Shown here: piece by piece, positions 18,060 through 27,718 of the stretch
How positions within the stretch are numbered: position 1 is the first letter of the stretch
Layout of the letters: every line of letters begins with the position of its first letter
Source of the DNA: an uncultured Methanobrevibacter sp.
GTDB taxonomy: Archaea > Methanobacteriota > Methanobacteria > Methanobacteriales > Methanobacteriaceae
NCBI GenBank assembly: GCA_900314635.1
Contig: OMVY01000001.1
Location: 62,001-126,000, forward strand
Reading direction: 5' to 3'
Length of the DNA stretch: 64,000 nucleotides
Translations under genes and position numbers: made by a program
Notes under the pieces: model-generated
The model's input: the letters and a program-made list of their open reading frames with translations, nothing else
Told to the model about the DNA's origin: nothing
The model's database searches: none

Positions 18060-18992
18060 ATGGAACTTCAAGACTTACCTAATGTTGGAGAAAAAACTGC
18101 AGAAAAATTACGAGATGCTGGATTTGCTGATATGATGAGACTTGCTACCGCCACCCCTAAGGAATTGGCTGTAAAAGCTGAAATCGGTGAAGGTGTAGCT
18201 GAGAAAGTTATTGAAGCTGCAAGAAAAGCTGAAAAAATCGATTTCGAAACAGCATTCGATGTGATGGAAAGAAGACGGGATGTCGGCCATATCACTACTG
18301 GAAGCAAAGGCGTTGATGAGCTTATTGGTGGTGGAATCGAAACACAATCAATGACTGAGGTTTTCGGTGAATTCGGTTCCGGTAAAAGTCAGATTTCTCA
18401 TGAACTAGCTGTTACAGTTCAACTTCCTCCAGAACAAGGCGGATTAGATGGTGACTGTGTATTTATCGATACTGAAAACACATTCAGACCAGAGAGAATT
18501 GAACAGATTGCAGCTCATTTCGGCCTTGATCACGAAGAAACCTTGCAGAGAATTCACATTGCAAGGGCATTCAACTCATCTCACCAAATCTTGATGGCTG
18601 AAAAGATCAATGAGCTTATTCAAAGCGGAGTAAATGTCAAACTCGTTATTGTGGACTCTCTCATGGCTCACTTCAGAGCTGAATATGTGGGAAGGGAATC
18701 CTTGGCTACCAGACAGCAAAAATTAAACCAGCACTTGCATGCATTGCAGCAAATTGCAAATACTTACAATGTTGCTATCTTTATTACAAACCAGGTTCAA
18801 GCAAGACCTGATGCTTTCTTCGGTAGTCCAACCAAGGCTGTCGGAGGTCACGTGCTTGGACACGCTTCAACCTACAGAATCTGGCTCAAGAAGGGTCTCG
18901 CAGGAAAGAGAATTGCAAGACTCGTGGACAGCCCACACCTGCCTGAAGGAGAAGCAGTATTCAAAGTAACTACCGACGGTATTGTAGACTAG
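18060..18992 (+). CDS. radA: DNA repair and recombination protein RadA
   Basis: Archaeal RecA/Rad51-family recombinase that forms filaments on ssDNA and carries out strand exchange. In 310 residues it has the helix-hairpin-helix N-terminal domain ([12 protein letters not shown]), Walker A GEFGSGKS at 103-110, Walker B VIVDS near 196-200, and loop segments for DNA contact; length and motifs are those of normal intein-free RadA. TTG at 18051 would add three residues, but ATG 18060 is the family start. The adjacent ssDNA-binding proteins are its natural partners, since RPA must be displaced for filament formation. Confidence 0.96.
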   Translation: MELQDLPNVGEKTAEKLRDAGFADMMRLATATPKELAVKAEIGEGVAEKVIEAARKAEKIDFETAFDVMERRRDVGHITTGSKGVDELIGGGIETQSMTEVFGEFGSGKSQISHELAVTVQLPPEQGGLDGDCVFIDTENTFRPERIEQIAAHFGLDHEETLQRIHIARAFNSSHQILMAEKINELIQSGVNVKLVIVDSLMAHFRAEYVGRESLATRQQKLNQHLHALQQIANTYNVAIFITNQVQARPDAFFGSPTKAVGGHVLGHASTYRIWLKKGLAGKRIARLVDSPHLPEGEAVFKVTTDGIVD

Positions 18993-19016
18993 TTATGCAT
19001 TCTACTTCGGACAAAA

Positions 19017-19043
19017 TAAAAAGTTTTTTTTTAAAACTTTTTA
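19017..19043 (+). terminator. radA terminator hairpin
   Basis: TAAAAAGTTTT pairs perfectly with AAAACTTTTTA across a five-T loop, starting 25 bp after the radA stop, followed by TCACTCTTTTTTTATTTT. Confidence 0.65.
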
Positions 19044-19207
19044 TCACTCTTTTTTTATTTTATTATCTTTAAGCAGAATTTCATTTTTCAAAATTTATAT
19101 CAATTTATAAAAACTTTTTTTCGATAAAATATTTTAATCAGATTATCCAATATACTAATATTTAAAAAATTAACTATTTTTTCAAATTTATTTTATTGGT
19201 CGATTTC

Positions 19208-20113
19208 ATGGATTTCAGGATAATCATAGTTTCAATCATTGTCATGATTCTTATAGGCTTTTTTTCAAAAAAAGTCAATCTCATATCATCAGATGATGTC
19301 GAAACTCTTAATAATATAGTAGTTAATATAGCTCTTCCATGCATGATTTTCCAAGCTTTGTATGTTGCTAGGACTTCCTTGTTTGCAAGTTTAAGCATAT
19401 TGACACTTTACATGTTGATATGCAGTTTAATAGTGGGGATAATCACTTATTTGATACTTAAAATTGCAGGCTGGGACAGCAGGAAAATATGGACGATAGT
19501 TGTTTGTGTAGTTCTTGGAAACACAGGGTTTTTAGGATATCCAGTTACAAGTGGCATTTTTGGTGCTGAGGGCATGATCAGGGCCGTATTCTGTGACATA
19601 TCAACATCAATACTATTCATATCCTTAAGCGTAATCCTGATAATCCTCTTTGAAGGAGATATTCGCCAGGCATTAAGGAAAATATTGATTTTTCCTCCAT
19701 TATGGGCAATAATTCTAGGATTGCTGTTCAATATTTTTTCTATTCCAATCACTACTGTTGGAGAGACGGTTGTTGATTATCTAGCTGGTGCCACAGTTCC
19801 TCTTATTATGATTTCACTGGGTTTGTCCTTAAATATTGAAGGCCTTAAGAATCATCTTCTAGAGGTTTCATTTGCTTCATTAATGAAATTGATTGTCTTC
19901 CCTATAATAGGACTTGCAGTCATGGCTCTTCTTGGTATTACCGGGCTGAATCACACTATCGGACTTATTGAGGCGGCTATGTCTTCTGCCATGTTGTGTC
20001 TGGTATTGGCCATTAATCATAAACTGGATATAGATCTGACTTCAGACTGCCTCTTTACAAGCACATTGTTTGCTTTAGTGACTATTCCGGTTTTCCTCAT
20101 GTTTATTGTTTAG
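19208..20113 (+). CDS. AEC family transporter (auxin efflux carrier type)
   Basis: A 301-residue integral membrane protein with about ten helices in two five-helix halves. Features of the AEC/malate-permease family are KKVNLISSDDVETLNNIVVN near residue 25, NTGFLGYPV near 113, and the LAGATVPLIMISLGLSL segment in the second half. Likely a secondary carrier for an organic anion. TTG at 19196 would extend the frame by four residues, but GGTCGATTTC-ATG matches the local start pattern at 19208. It stands alone between radA and hdrA. Confidence 0.82.
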   Translation: MDFRIIIVSIIVMILIGFFSKKVNLISSDDVETLNNIVVNIALPCMIFQALYVARTSLFASLSILTLYMLICSLIVGIITYLILKIAGWDSRKIWTIVVCVVLGNTGFLGYPVTSGIFGAEGMIRAVFCDISTSILFISLSVILIILFEGDIRQALRKILIFPPLWAIILGLLFNIFSIPITTVGETVVDYLAGATVPLIMISLGLSLNIEGLKNHLLEVSFASLMKLIVFPIIGLAVMALLGITGLNHTIGLIEAAMSSAMLCLVLAINHKLDIDLTSDCLFTSTLFALVTIPVFLMFIV

Positions 20114-20714
20114 CTTGCTAATTGCATAGAGTCATATTTTTTCTTAATTTTTTGTCTTTCATTTTTAAAGAAAACATTTTTAATTTCAAGTGGTGCTAAA
20201 AAGGTTACACTTTTTTGTTTATCATTATTCACTTTTCATTTTTTTATTCAAAATTTTATTTTAATTAAAATGTTTATTTTTCTTTAATACTCTTGATTAG
20301 ATATTATTTTTTAAATTTAAAGAATTTTTTTATAAAATCTATTTTTTTAAAGCCTTGTTAAACTCTTTTTTTAATTATTGATTTTTATTTTAATTTTTTT
20401 TAGGTTAACAAAAATAAAAATTTGATGCTTTTCAAACGATTTCTTATTTTTTAATTTAAAGCTCTATATTTATATAATATTTGAAAATACAGTTTTTAAA
20501 ATATTTATTTTAATAATAAACTATAATTATCATAAATAACCAAATTTTACTAATTCTTATCAAATTTTTATTTTATGATATATATACTTTACTCCTACCT
20601 CTTAATAGAAACATTTATATGCTCTTATTCCAAACATAACATTATCTAATTTTATATATATAAAAAAAAAATTAGATCAAATGATTAATCATTTTACTTG
20701 TACAAGGTGATTTA
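20114..20714. other. 600-bp AT-rich region upstream of hdrA
   Basis: No gene is visible. Several TATA-like boxes precede hdrA: TTTATATATATAAAAA at about 20651-20666, ACATTTATATGCTC near 20609 and ATGATATATATACTT near 20575. A strong, perhaps multiple, promoter is expected for this highly expressed gene. AGGTGATTTA lies directly before the ATG. Confidence 0.45.
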
Positions 20715-22697
20715 ATGGCAGAAGAAAACATGAATGAAGAAGTAAGAGTGGGAGTATTTGTCTGCCACTGTGGTGTAAACGTTGGAGGAGTCGTAGACTG
20801 CCCTGAAGTAGCAGAATACGCAAAAACCTTACCAAACGTTGAATTTGCGACCGATTACAAATATATGTGTTCCGACCCTGGTCAAGGTATGATCCAAGAC
20901 GCAATTAAAGAACACAACTTAAACAGAGTAGTTGTAGCTGCTTGTTCTCCAAGACTTCACGAACCTACATTCCGTAGATGTGTAGAAGAAGCTGGATTAA
21001 ACAAGTTCTTATTTGAATTTGCTAACTTAAGAGAACAAGACTCCTGGGTACACATGACCATGCCTGAAGAAGCTACTGCAAAAGCAAAAGACTTAACCCG
21101 TATGGCTGTCGCAAAAGCAAGATTACTCGAACCTTTAGAAGCATCTAAAGTAGCAGTAGAGAAGAAATGTCTCGTTATCGGTGGTGGAGTAACCGGTATC
21201 CAATCTGCATTAGACTTAGGTGACATGGGATTCGAAACCTACTTAGTAGAAAGAAACCCAACCGTCGGAGGAAGAATGGGTCAATTAGATAAAACCTTCC
21301 CTACCCTCGACTGTTCCATGTGTATTCTTGCACCAAAAATGGTAGACTGTTCCAAACACGAAAACATTAACTTACTCACTTACTCTGAAGTAAAAGAAGT
21401 TGACGGTTACATCGGTAACTTCGACGTAACTGTTGAAAGAAAAGCAAGATACGTTATTGAAGACGACTGTACTGGATGCGGACAATGTCAAGAAATTTGT
21501 CCTATTGAAATCCCTAACTACTACGACGAAGGTGTCGGAATGGTAAAAGCTATTTACATCCCATTCCCTCAAGCTGTACCTCTTGTAGCTACTATTGATA
21601 AAGACTACTGTATTGACTGCGGTCTTTGTGAAACCGTATGTGGTCCTGATGCAATCGACAGAAACCAAGAACCTGAAGAAATCGTTCTCAGAGTCGGTAC
21701 TATTATTGCAGCAACCGGTTACGACCCATATGACCCTACCGCAAAATACGAATACGGATACGGCAGATACAGCAACGTAATTACCGGTCTTGAAATCGAA
21801 AGATTAATCAACGCATCCGGTCCTACCGCTGGTCACGTAGTAAGACCTTCCGATGGTGCAACTCCTAAACGTGTAGCATTCATCCACTGTGTCGGTTCAA
21901 GAGACGAACAAATCGGTAAAGCATACTGTTCCAGAGTATGTTGTATGTACTCCATGAAGAACGCTCAATTATGTATTGACCACGAACCTGACACTGAAGT
22001 AACCTGTTACTACATGGATATCCGTTCCTTCGGTAAAGGATACGAAGAGTTCTACAAAAACTCACAAGAAAAATACGGTATTGAGTTCTTAAGAGGACGT
22101 CCTGCTGAAATTATCGAAAACGAAGACTTAAGCTTAACCATCAGAGCAGAAGATACCTTACTCGGTAAGATCACTGAATACACCTATGATATGGTAGTAT
22201 TATCTGTTGGTTTAGAACCTCCTGCAGGATCCAACGAACTCAGACAAACCCTCGGTTTATCCAGAACCAGTGACGGTTTCTACATGGAAGCTCACCCTAA
22301 GCTCAGACCTGTTGACACCTTAACTGACGGTGTATACATTGCTGGTGTAGCACAAGGTCCTAAGGATATTCCTGACTCCGTAGCACAAGGTTCCGCTGCA
22401 GCATCAAGAGCAGCTATCCCAATGGCTAAAGGAGAAGTAGAAATCGAACCTATTACTGCAAGTACTGATGAAACCGTTTGTGGTGCATGTGAAGTATGTG
22501 TTGAATTATGCCCATTCGGTGCTGTAAGTATTGAAGGTGAAGGCGACGAGAAACACGCTGCTATCAATGTCGCATTATGTAAAGGATGCGGTACTTGTGT
22601 AGGAGCATGTCCTTCCGGTGCTATGAACCAGAACCACTTCAAGACCGAACAAATTATGGCACAAATCAGTGCAGCTCTTGAAGACGTAGCAAAATAA
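20715..22697 (+). CDS. hdrA: CoB-CoM heterodisulfide reductase, subunit A
   Basis: The FAD-binding subunit of the HdrABC-MvhADG electron-bifurcating complex that couples ferredoxin reduction with hydrogen to reduction of the heterodisulfide in the last step of methanogenesis. In 660 residues it shows the N-terminal Cys motif [13 protein letters not shown]-binding [11 protein letters not shown] near 157, ferredoxin motifs [12 protein letters not shown] and [12 protein letters not shown] (about 252-312), and two C-terminal clusters [12 protein letters not shown] and [12 protein letters not shown]. The residue that is selenocysteine in some methanogens is cysteine here. hdrBC are not adjacent. 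Codon use is more biased (AAC, TTC, TAC, GGT, CCT) than in neighbours, as expected for very high expression. Confidence 0.97.
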   Translation: MAEENMNEEVRVGVFVCHCGVNVGGVVDCPEVAEYAKTLPNVEFATDYKYMCSDPGQGMIQDAIKEHNLNRVVVAACSPRLHEPTFRRCVEEAGLNKFLFEFANLREQDSWVHMTMPEEATAKAKDLTRMAVAKARLLEPLEASKVAVEKKCLVIGGGVTGIQSALDLGDMGFETYLVERNPTVGGRMGQLDKTFPTLDCSMCILAPKMVDCSKHENINLLTYSEVKEVDGYIGNFDVTVERKARYVIEDDCTGCGQCQEICPIEIPNYYDEGVGMVKAIYIPFPQAVPLVATIDKDYCIDCGLCETVCGPDAIDRNQEPEEIVLRVGTIIAATGYDPYDPTAKYEYGYGRYSNVITGLEIERLINASGPTAGHVVRPSDGATPKRVAFIHCVGSRDEQIGKAYCSRVCCMYSMKNAQLCIDHEPDTEVTCYYMDIRSFGKGYEEFYKNSQEKYGIEFLRGRPAEIIENEDLSLTIRAEDTLLGKITEYTYDMVVLSVGLEPPAGSNELRQTLGLSRTSDGFYMEAHPKLRPVDTLTDGVYIAGVAQGPKDIPDSVAQGSAAASRAAIPMAKGEVEIEPITASTDETVCGACEVCVELCPFGAVSIEGEGDEKHAAINVALCKGCGTCVGACPSGAMNQNHFKTEQIMAQISAALEDVAK

Positions 22698-22711
22698 GTA
22701 AACTTTGATTA

Positions 22712-22735
22712 GTTTGAAGGGTTTTCCCTTTAAAC
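22712..22735 (+). terminator. hdrA terminator hairpin 1
   Basis: GTTTGAAGGG-TTTT-CCCTTTAAAC, ten pairs with one G-T wobble, 15 bp after the stop, followed by seven T. Confidence 0.75.
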
Positions 22736-22751
22736 TTTTTTTAAGTTTTCT

Positions 22752-22773
22752 AAAATAGGGTTTTCCCTATTTT
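22752..22773 (+). terminator. hdrA terminator hairpin 2
   Basis: AAAATAGGG-TTTT-CCCTATTTT, a perfect 9-bp stem with the same GGGTTTTCCC apex as hairpin 1, followed by C and twelve T. The two form a tandem terminator. Confidence 0.75.
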
Positions 22774-23056
22774 CTTTTTTTTTTTAATTAAATAATACAT
22801 TTTAACTATTTTTATTCCGATTTTAGATTTTTAATTTTGAATATTTTTCCGATTTTTTTTTAACTATTTTTATTGGTATTTAGATTTTTTATTTTCAATA
22901 TTTTTCAATTTTTTAAAATATTCTTATTTTTCACGTCTAAACAATAACTTTTATTTAACTTGAAAATTATATTTTATATTAATGATAATTTTATGATGCT
23001 AAATCATTATCATAATTAAATTTATAACATTATTTATTTCTTATTAGGTGTGAATT
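22774..23056. other. intergenic with about 60-bp degenerate repeat
   Basis: AACTATTTTTATT followed by GATTTTAGATTTTTAATTTT at about 22804 recurs near 22862 with substitutions. The rest is AT-rich leader of glyA, including AAATTATATTTTATATTAATG near 22965. Confidence 0.4.
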
Positions 23057-24325
23057 ATGGCTCAATATGAAGAAAAAGTAACTAAATTCAATGAACTGAT
23101 GAAAGACCACAATGACTGGATGAGAAACAGCATAAATCTTATCGCAAGTGAAAATGTAACAAGCAGCGCTGTAAAAACTGCAATGGTATCAGATTTATCC
23201 CACAGATATGCAGAAGGCCAGGCTTATGAAAGATTCTATCAGGGATGCACATACATCGATGAAATCGAGGATATTACCAAAAAGCTCTCCTGTGAATTAT
23301 ATGACTGTACTTATGCTAACGTTCAGCCTGTATCAGGTGTAACTGCAAATATGGCAGCTTTCTTCGGCTTCTCCAATATTGGAGACAAGATGATGGCAAT
23401 GAACATTCCTTACGGCGGACATATTTCCCATGCAAAGGTAAGTGCTGCAGGTATTTGTGGATTAACCACTTACGACCATCCATTCGATCCATCAATCATG
23501 AACATCGATATTGATGCAATGAATAAGAAAATCAGAGAACTTGAACCTAAGATTATTCTCTTTGGTGGAAGCTTGTTCTTATTCCCACACCCTATTAAAG
23601 AAGCTGTTGATGCGGCTAATGAAGTGGGAGCCACTATTTTATACGATGCTGCTCACGTGCTTGGTCTCATCGCTGGAAAACAATTCCAGGATCCTTTAAA
23701 GGAAGGAGCTACTGCAATGATGGCAAGTACTCACAAGACCTTCCCGGGACCACAAGGAGGTATCATATTATCTCAGGAAGAAAACAAGGATTTAATTGAT
23801 AATGCTGTTTTCCCAGGTGTAGTAAGTAATCACCACCTGCACCATCTGGCGGGTCTTGGAATAGCTACTGCCGAGATGCTTGAATTCGGTGAGGATTATG
23901 CAAAGCAAACCATTAAAAATGCTCAGGCTTTAGCTGCTGCTCTTGCTGAAGAAGGTTTCAATGTAATGTGCGAGGATTTAGGATACACCAAATCTCACCA
24001 GGTGGCTATGAACACCGTGGATGTTAAAAGGCCTGCAATTCTTGCCAAGGAATTGGAGCTGAACAATGTGATTTTAAACAAGAACCTTATTCCAGGAGAC
24101 ATGCAGGATGACAGTGATGATCCATCCGGTATTAGAATTGGTGTTCAGGAAATCACCAGACGTGGAATGAAGGAAGATGAGATGAAGGATGTTGCTCACT
24201 TCATCAAGAGAGTAGCTTTCGATGATGAGAATATCAAGGAAGAAGTTACTGAATATATGAATGAATACACCAAGATCCACTATGCTTTCAAAGTGGACGA
24301 AGGTTATGAATACATTCAATATTAA
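23057..24325 (+). CDS. glyA: serine hydroxymethyltransferase
   Basis: PLP enzyme interconverting serine and glycine, with tetrahydromethanopterin as the expected one-carbon carrier in methanogens. The 422-residue sequence has the SHMT start with LIASENVTS near residue 28, [17 protein letters not shown], and the PLP lysine in [13 protein letters not shown] near 227. Length matches archaeal GlyA. The start follows TTAGGTGTGAATT. Downstream is a DmrX-like pterin reductase gene on the same strand, consistent with a shared one-carbon theme. Confidence 0.95.
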   Translation: MAQYEEKVTKFNELMKDHNDWMRNSINLIASENVTSSAVKTAMVSDLSHRYAEGQAYERFYQGCTYIDEIEDITKKLSCELYDCTYANVQPVSGVTANMAAFFGFSNIGDKMMAMNIPYGGHISHAKVSAAGICGLTTYDHPFDPSIMNIDIDAMNKKIRELEPKIILFGGSLFLFPHPIKEAVDAANEVGATILYDAAHVLGLIAGKQFQDPLKEGATAMMASTHKTFPGPQGGIILSQEENKDLIDNAVFPGVVSNHHLHHLAGLGIATAEMLEFGEDYAKQTIKNAQALAAALAEEGFNVMCEDLGYTKSHQVAMNTVDVKRPAILAKELELNNVILNKNLIPGDMQDDSDDPSGIRIGVQEITRRGMKEDEMKDVAHFIKRVAFDDENIKEEVTEYMNEYTKIHYAFKVDEGYEYIQY

Positions 24326-24518
24326 ATAAATTTTACAATAAGAATCGTTAATTTTAATGTATTGTTCTAATGATATTATTAATTTTAACGCATTGAAATT
24401 TTAAGGATTTTAATTGATTAATTAATTTCCTTATTTTTATTTTTATACATCTACATCTAGATATATCTATTAAACATTTATTTTCTATTTTTTATTATTG
24501 ATTGACTTTGGGGATATT

Positions 24519-25229
24519 ATGCGAATCGGATGGGCTATTACAGGTGCCGGACATTTATTGAATGAAAGTGTGGATGCTTTGGAGGAGCTGGCAGAAAACA
24601 ATGAAATCACAGTGTTCCTATCAAATGCCAGTGAAGAAGTATTGAAGATGTATGGTCTTTATGAACGTGTGGAAGCGATTACAGGAGGACGATACAGGGA
24701 ACTAGCCACGGATTCTAATCAGAAATTCAGCTTTCCAATAACAGGCAGGCTCTCCCTGGGCAAGTATGACCTGCTTATTGTAAGTCCTGCAACAGCCAAT
24801 ACAGTAGCCAAGATAGTATATGGAATTTCAGACACTTTGGTTACAAATGCTGTGGCTCAGGCTGGAAAAGGTGGAGTGGACACTCTAATTGTACCTGTGG
24901 ATATCGAAGAAGGAGATATTGAGACAGTTCTGCCATCCAAGCTTGAATTGAATATCTGCAAGGACTGCGATGTGTGCAGTGCGGCAGAAATCTGTCCTGA
25001 AGGAGCTATAATCGCAAAACAGGAGATAGATCTTTTAAAATGCGTTGGATGTGGTGTATGCAAGGATGCCTGTCCTTATGGAGCTGTTACAGCAGGCAAG
25101 ATCATCACCATGCATATGAGATCTCTGGATATTGAAAACACACAAAAATTATCAAAGATGGAAGGAATTGAAATATTCGAAGATCCTGAAAAGCTATTGA
25201 GTCATGTCAAATCCAATTATGAGCTTTGA
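24519..25229 (+). CDS. dihydromethanopterin reductase-like flavoprotein with two 4Fe-4S clusters (DmrX/MJ0208 family)
   Basis: A 236-residue fusion of an FMN-binding flavoprotein domain ([11 protein letters not shown] at the N terminus, [11 protein letters not shown] near 89) with a C-terminal two-cluster ferredoxin domain ([14 protein letters not shown] and [12 protein letters not shown]). This layout matches the archaeoflavoprotein MJ0208/DmrX group; characterised DmrX reduces dihydromethanopterin to the tetrahydro coenzyme. The activity is carried over from the family. TTG at 24498 would lengthen it, but TTGGGGATATT-ATG and the family start MRIGWAITG favour 24519. Confidence 0.8.
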   Translation: MRIGWAITGAGHLLNESVDALEELAENNEITVFLSNASEEVLKMYGLYERVEAITGGRYRELATDSNQKFSFPITGRLSLGKYDLLIVSPATANTVAKIVYGISDTLVTNAVAQAGKGGVDTLIVPVDIEEGDIETVLPSKLELNICKDCDVCSAAEICPEGAIIAKQEIDLLKCVGCGVCKDACPYGAVTAGKIITMHMRSLDIENTQKLSKMEGIEIFEDPEKLLSHVKSNYEL

Positions 25230-25418
25230 TTTAGGGGTTTATTCTTTTTTTTCTCATTCCTTTTTTAAAGCTATTTTAGTGTACTATTTTAATTTTAAGT
25301 TCGTTCATGCTATTTTTTTATTTATATTTTAAAACTATTATTTTTCATGCATTATTTTTAATTTTAAGTTCTTTCATGGCTATTTTTTTATTTAATTATT
25401 TTCATCCTTTTTTTTAAT
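25230..25418. repeat. degenerate tandem copies downstream of the DmrX-like gene
   Basis: AATTTTAAGTTCGTTCATGCTATTTTTTTATTT near 25290 recurs near 25359 as AATTTTAAGTTCTTTCATGGCTATTTTTTTATTT, offset about 69 bp. The region lies between convergent genes. Confidence 0.7.
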
Positions 25419-26144
25419 TTAAAATTCCAAATGATCAACACTATCCACCAGTTTTTGAGATAAATCATAAGTGACATCCATCTCCTCATAGGAATATGTC
25501 TCATAAACTATTGTTGGAATTCCACTTTTGGCAACTGGAAGGGTAATGTAAGGAGGACTTGTTCTGTATTCCGGGGCATAATATACAAGTTCTTGAATAT
25601 CCTCTAAAATCTCATTCATGAACCTGCTTGATTCCTCATCAAAGTTTGGAGCAAAAACGAAATTGGTTTTTTCATAAGTTCCAGGACCATTCAACCCCTT
25701 GTTTGAGTGGATGTCCAGAAAGAGATTGTATTTTTCATTGATGATATGAGGTGCCACAAACTCTTGAGCCAGTAACTGGCCGTTCATTCTGCCCTCTGTA
25801 TCATTGTCGATATCATCAACATTGATATTGTAGATATAATATTCATAGTTCAAGTCATTTGAATTCAAAATGGTTTCAAACAAGCCTCTATGAGCCTTGC
25901 TTTCCATTGGATGCATTCCAATGAGATAGACGATTTTAATATCGGATTCGCCGAAAGGGCCATGCAGGTGGACTGTTCCCAGTTCATTTTCTCCAATGAG
26001 AACTGAATCGTATTCATTAGAGTCGATTTGTGCATCATTGGTGGGTTTTGGAGGATAATTTTTATAAAAATCAGTATTTCGAGCTGTCATTATATCACTA
26101 CTGAAATTTTGTTTTTCATTTTTTATAAAATATGCCATCATCAT
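25419..26144 (-). CDS. putative M14-like zinc carboxypeptidase or amidohydrolase
   Basis: I do not recognise a named family, but the 241 residues hold the metal and catalytic pattern of M14/aspartoacylase enzymes: H78-P-M-E81 in LIGMHPMESKAHRG, H146 in LFLDIHSNKG, and a late glutamate E215 in PTIVYETYSYEE. Between them, INVDDIDNDTEGRMNGQLLA resembles the NPxxxDRxxN substrate loop of that superfamily. There is no signal peptide, so a cytosolic role in cleaving an amide or peptide is inferred. The start is one of three consecutive ATG codons without a clear ribosome binding site. It follows the DUF192 gene by 27 bp and is probably translated from the same transcript. Confidence 0.6.
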   Translation of the reverse strand: MMMAYFIKNEKQNFSSDIMTARNTDFYKNYPPKPTNDAQIDSNEYDSVLIGENELGTVHLHGPFGESDIKIVYLIGMHPMESKAHRGLFETILNSNDLNYEYYIYNINVDDIDNDTEGRMNGQLLAQEFVAPHIINEKYNLFLDIHSNKGLNGPGTYEKTNFVFAPNFDEESSRFMNEILEDIQELVYYAPEYRTSPPYITLPVAKSGIPTIVYETYSYEEMDVTYDLSQKLVDSVDHLEF

Positions 26145-26171
26145 TTTTTATAGCATTTATTTTTTCATAAT

Positions 26172-26564
26172 TTAAAATTTTTCATTTGGACATTTTTTTA
26201 TTTTTATCCGGTTTCCAATTTCCAATTTACACTTGAAATAGTCCTCTTCATTAAATTCTATCACATATTTGGCCGATTTTTTTGGTTTGTAATATTGCCA
26301 GGGCTTTAATCTAGCTATTTCAAAAACTTCATCATTCTCATCTACAAACACGACAATGATATCAACAAGCATGAAACAGCTGTGAATGGCCGAACGACTT
26401 GGACTGTTGAATCGCTGAGGTATTTCAAACAAGAGAGGGCGATCGATTTTCTTTTTAAACATCAAGCCAAGCAAGCGAGTTGAAAAATCATCCGCCAGTT
26501 TTACAGTAGCTATTTCTTTATCTTCAATCCATAATTCTCTAAATTTCCGACTTTTTTTAAACAT
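26172..26564 (-). CDS. DUF192 family protein
   Basis: A 130-residue protein matching DUF192: AdDFSTRLLGLMFKKK near residue 25-40, SAIHSCFMLVDIIVVFVDEN in the middle, and a WQYYKPKKSAKYVIE segment before the end. Bacterial relatives are usually exported; this one has no signal peptide and a basic, RELWI-type N terminus. Function is unknown. It is the first gene of a two-gene leftward unit with the putative zinc hydrolase and is divergent from vapBC. Confidence 0.75.
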   Translation of the reverse strand: MFKKSRKFRELWIEDKEIATVKLADDFSTRLLGLMFKKKIDRPLLFEIPQRFNSPSRSAIHSCFMLVDIIVVFVDENDEVFEIARLKPWQYYKPKKSAKYVIEFNEEDYFKCKLEIGNRIKIKKCPNEKF

Positions 26565-26831
26565 TATTCTACTTTTTAAGTAGCTGTTTTTAAGTTTTAC
26601 TCAAAATCAAAGTCAATTTTTACTTTAAATTGTTAAATTGCTTTTAATTTGAAAAATATTTATAAATTGGATTTTTATTTTAATACGCCGGACTAAATGG
26701 GATTAGTTAATTAAAATTTATATTAAATATAAAAATAATAATTTTTAAAATAACATAATTTTAAATTTAACAGATAAATTTATATTATAATAAAAATATA
26801 ATTTCTAATATAAAAAATATGGGGGATTTTT
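26565..26831. promoter_or_regulatory. divergent region DUF192 / vapBC
   Basis: 267 bp, very AT-rich. TTTATATTATAATAAAAATATAATTT near 26778-26804 is a near-palindromic A/T element just upstream of vapB, at the place where VapBC operators usually sit; the ribosome binding site GGGGGATTTTT follows. Confidence 0.4.
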
Positions 26832-27068
26832 ATGAATGAAATACTAGCTACTTCCAAGGTATATGGAAACTATCAAACAAGCATACCTAAAGAAATTAGA
26901 AAGAAAAACAATATTGATAAGGAAACAGTTTTGGAATGGAGCATTGATAAAGAAGGAAACACTATTGTAAATTTTAGGAAAAGAAGAGATATTAGAAATT
27001 TAATAGGGGCATTTTCTACAGAAGAGAAAACAAATGCTGTGGAATTAAAAAGGAGTTTATATGAATGA
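26832..27068 (+). CDS. vapB: AbrB/SpoVT-type antitoxin (VapB-like)
   Basis: A 78-residue swapped-hairpin DNA-binding protein: TSKVYGNYQTSIPKEIRKK (residues 7-25) is the AbrB/MazE signature, followed by VLEWSIDKEGNTIVNFRKR. The C terminus (about 47-78) would wrap the toxin. It probably represses its own operon. Its stop overlaps the start of vapC by 4 bp (ATGA), which couples their translation. The ribosome binding site is GGGGGAT. Confidence 0.88.
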   Translation: MNEILATSKVYGNYQTSIPKEIRKKNNIDKETVLEWSIDKEGNTIVNFRKRRDIRNLIGAFSTEEKTNAVELKRSLYE

Positions 27069-27487
27069 ATGAAAAATATTTTTTGGATGCTTCATATTTA
27101 TTGGCATTATTTAACAATAATGATTCGCTGCACAAAAATGCACTCGAATTAAAAGATATCCTAAATCGCGACTGTTATATTAATAATAATGTTTTAAATG
27201 AAATACTAACATTAACTGGAAGAAAATTAGGCATATATTCAGCAAAAGAAATATATTATGCATTAAGTGATTCTTTCACTTTATTAAATGAATATAATAT
27301 CTTGAATTACAATTCAAAAAACTTTATAATATTTGAAAAATATGTTGGGAAAGATTCTAATAAAACAAAATTAAGCTTTACAGATTCAAGCATTATCTTA
27401 ACAGCCCAAGAATATGGAATAAAGAATATTGTTACCTTTGATAAGGAATTTAAAAGAGTTGAAGGATTTAATTTCATAGGGATTTAA
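27065..27487 (+). CDS. vapC: PIN-domain ribonuclease toxin (VapC-like)
   Basis: A 140-residue PIN endoribonuclease, expected to cleave RNA when freed from VapB. The four acidic metal-binding residues are present: D8 in YFLDASYLLALF, E46 in NNVLNEILTLTG, D107 in SFTDSSIILTA and D126 in IVTFDKEF. Length and layout are normal, so the toxin looks active. Codon use is markedly more A/T-rich at third positions than in the flanking housekeeping genes, consistent with acquisition. Confidence 0.9.
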   Translation: MNEKYFLDASYLLALFNNNDSLHKNALELKDILNRDCYINNNVLNEILTLTGRKLGIYSAKEIYYALSDSFTLLNEYNILNYNSKNFIIFEKYVGKDSNKTKLSFTDSSIILTAQEYGIKNIVTFDKEFKRVEGFNFIGI

Positions 27488-27718
27488 ATTATCATTTGTA
27501 GCTTAATTTTGTATTTTCATATCTTTTTAGCGAGTATTTTTTGATTTAAATTTTCCCATTATAATTAATAGCTTTTTTTTATCTCATAAAACTGGTAGAT
27601 TCAAAAATTTTTCTCTAAACCCCTCTATTTTATAAAAACTATTATTATAATAATAACATTTATTTATTTTTAAAATAAAACTAATAATGTATAAAAATTT
27701 TTATATAGGAGAATCATT

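Noticed and set aside
20689-20904. Minus-strand frame at the start of hdrA
   Set aside because: Overlaps the hdrA start and promoter-proximal region; no start signal, composition explained by hdrA codons.
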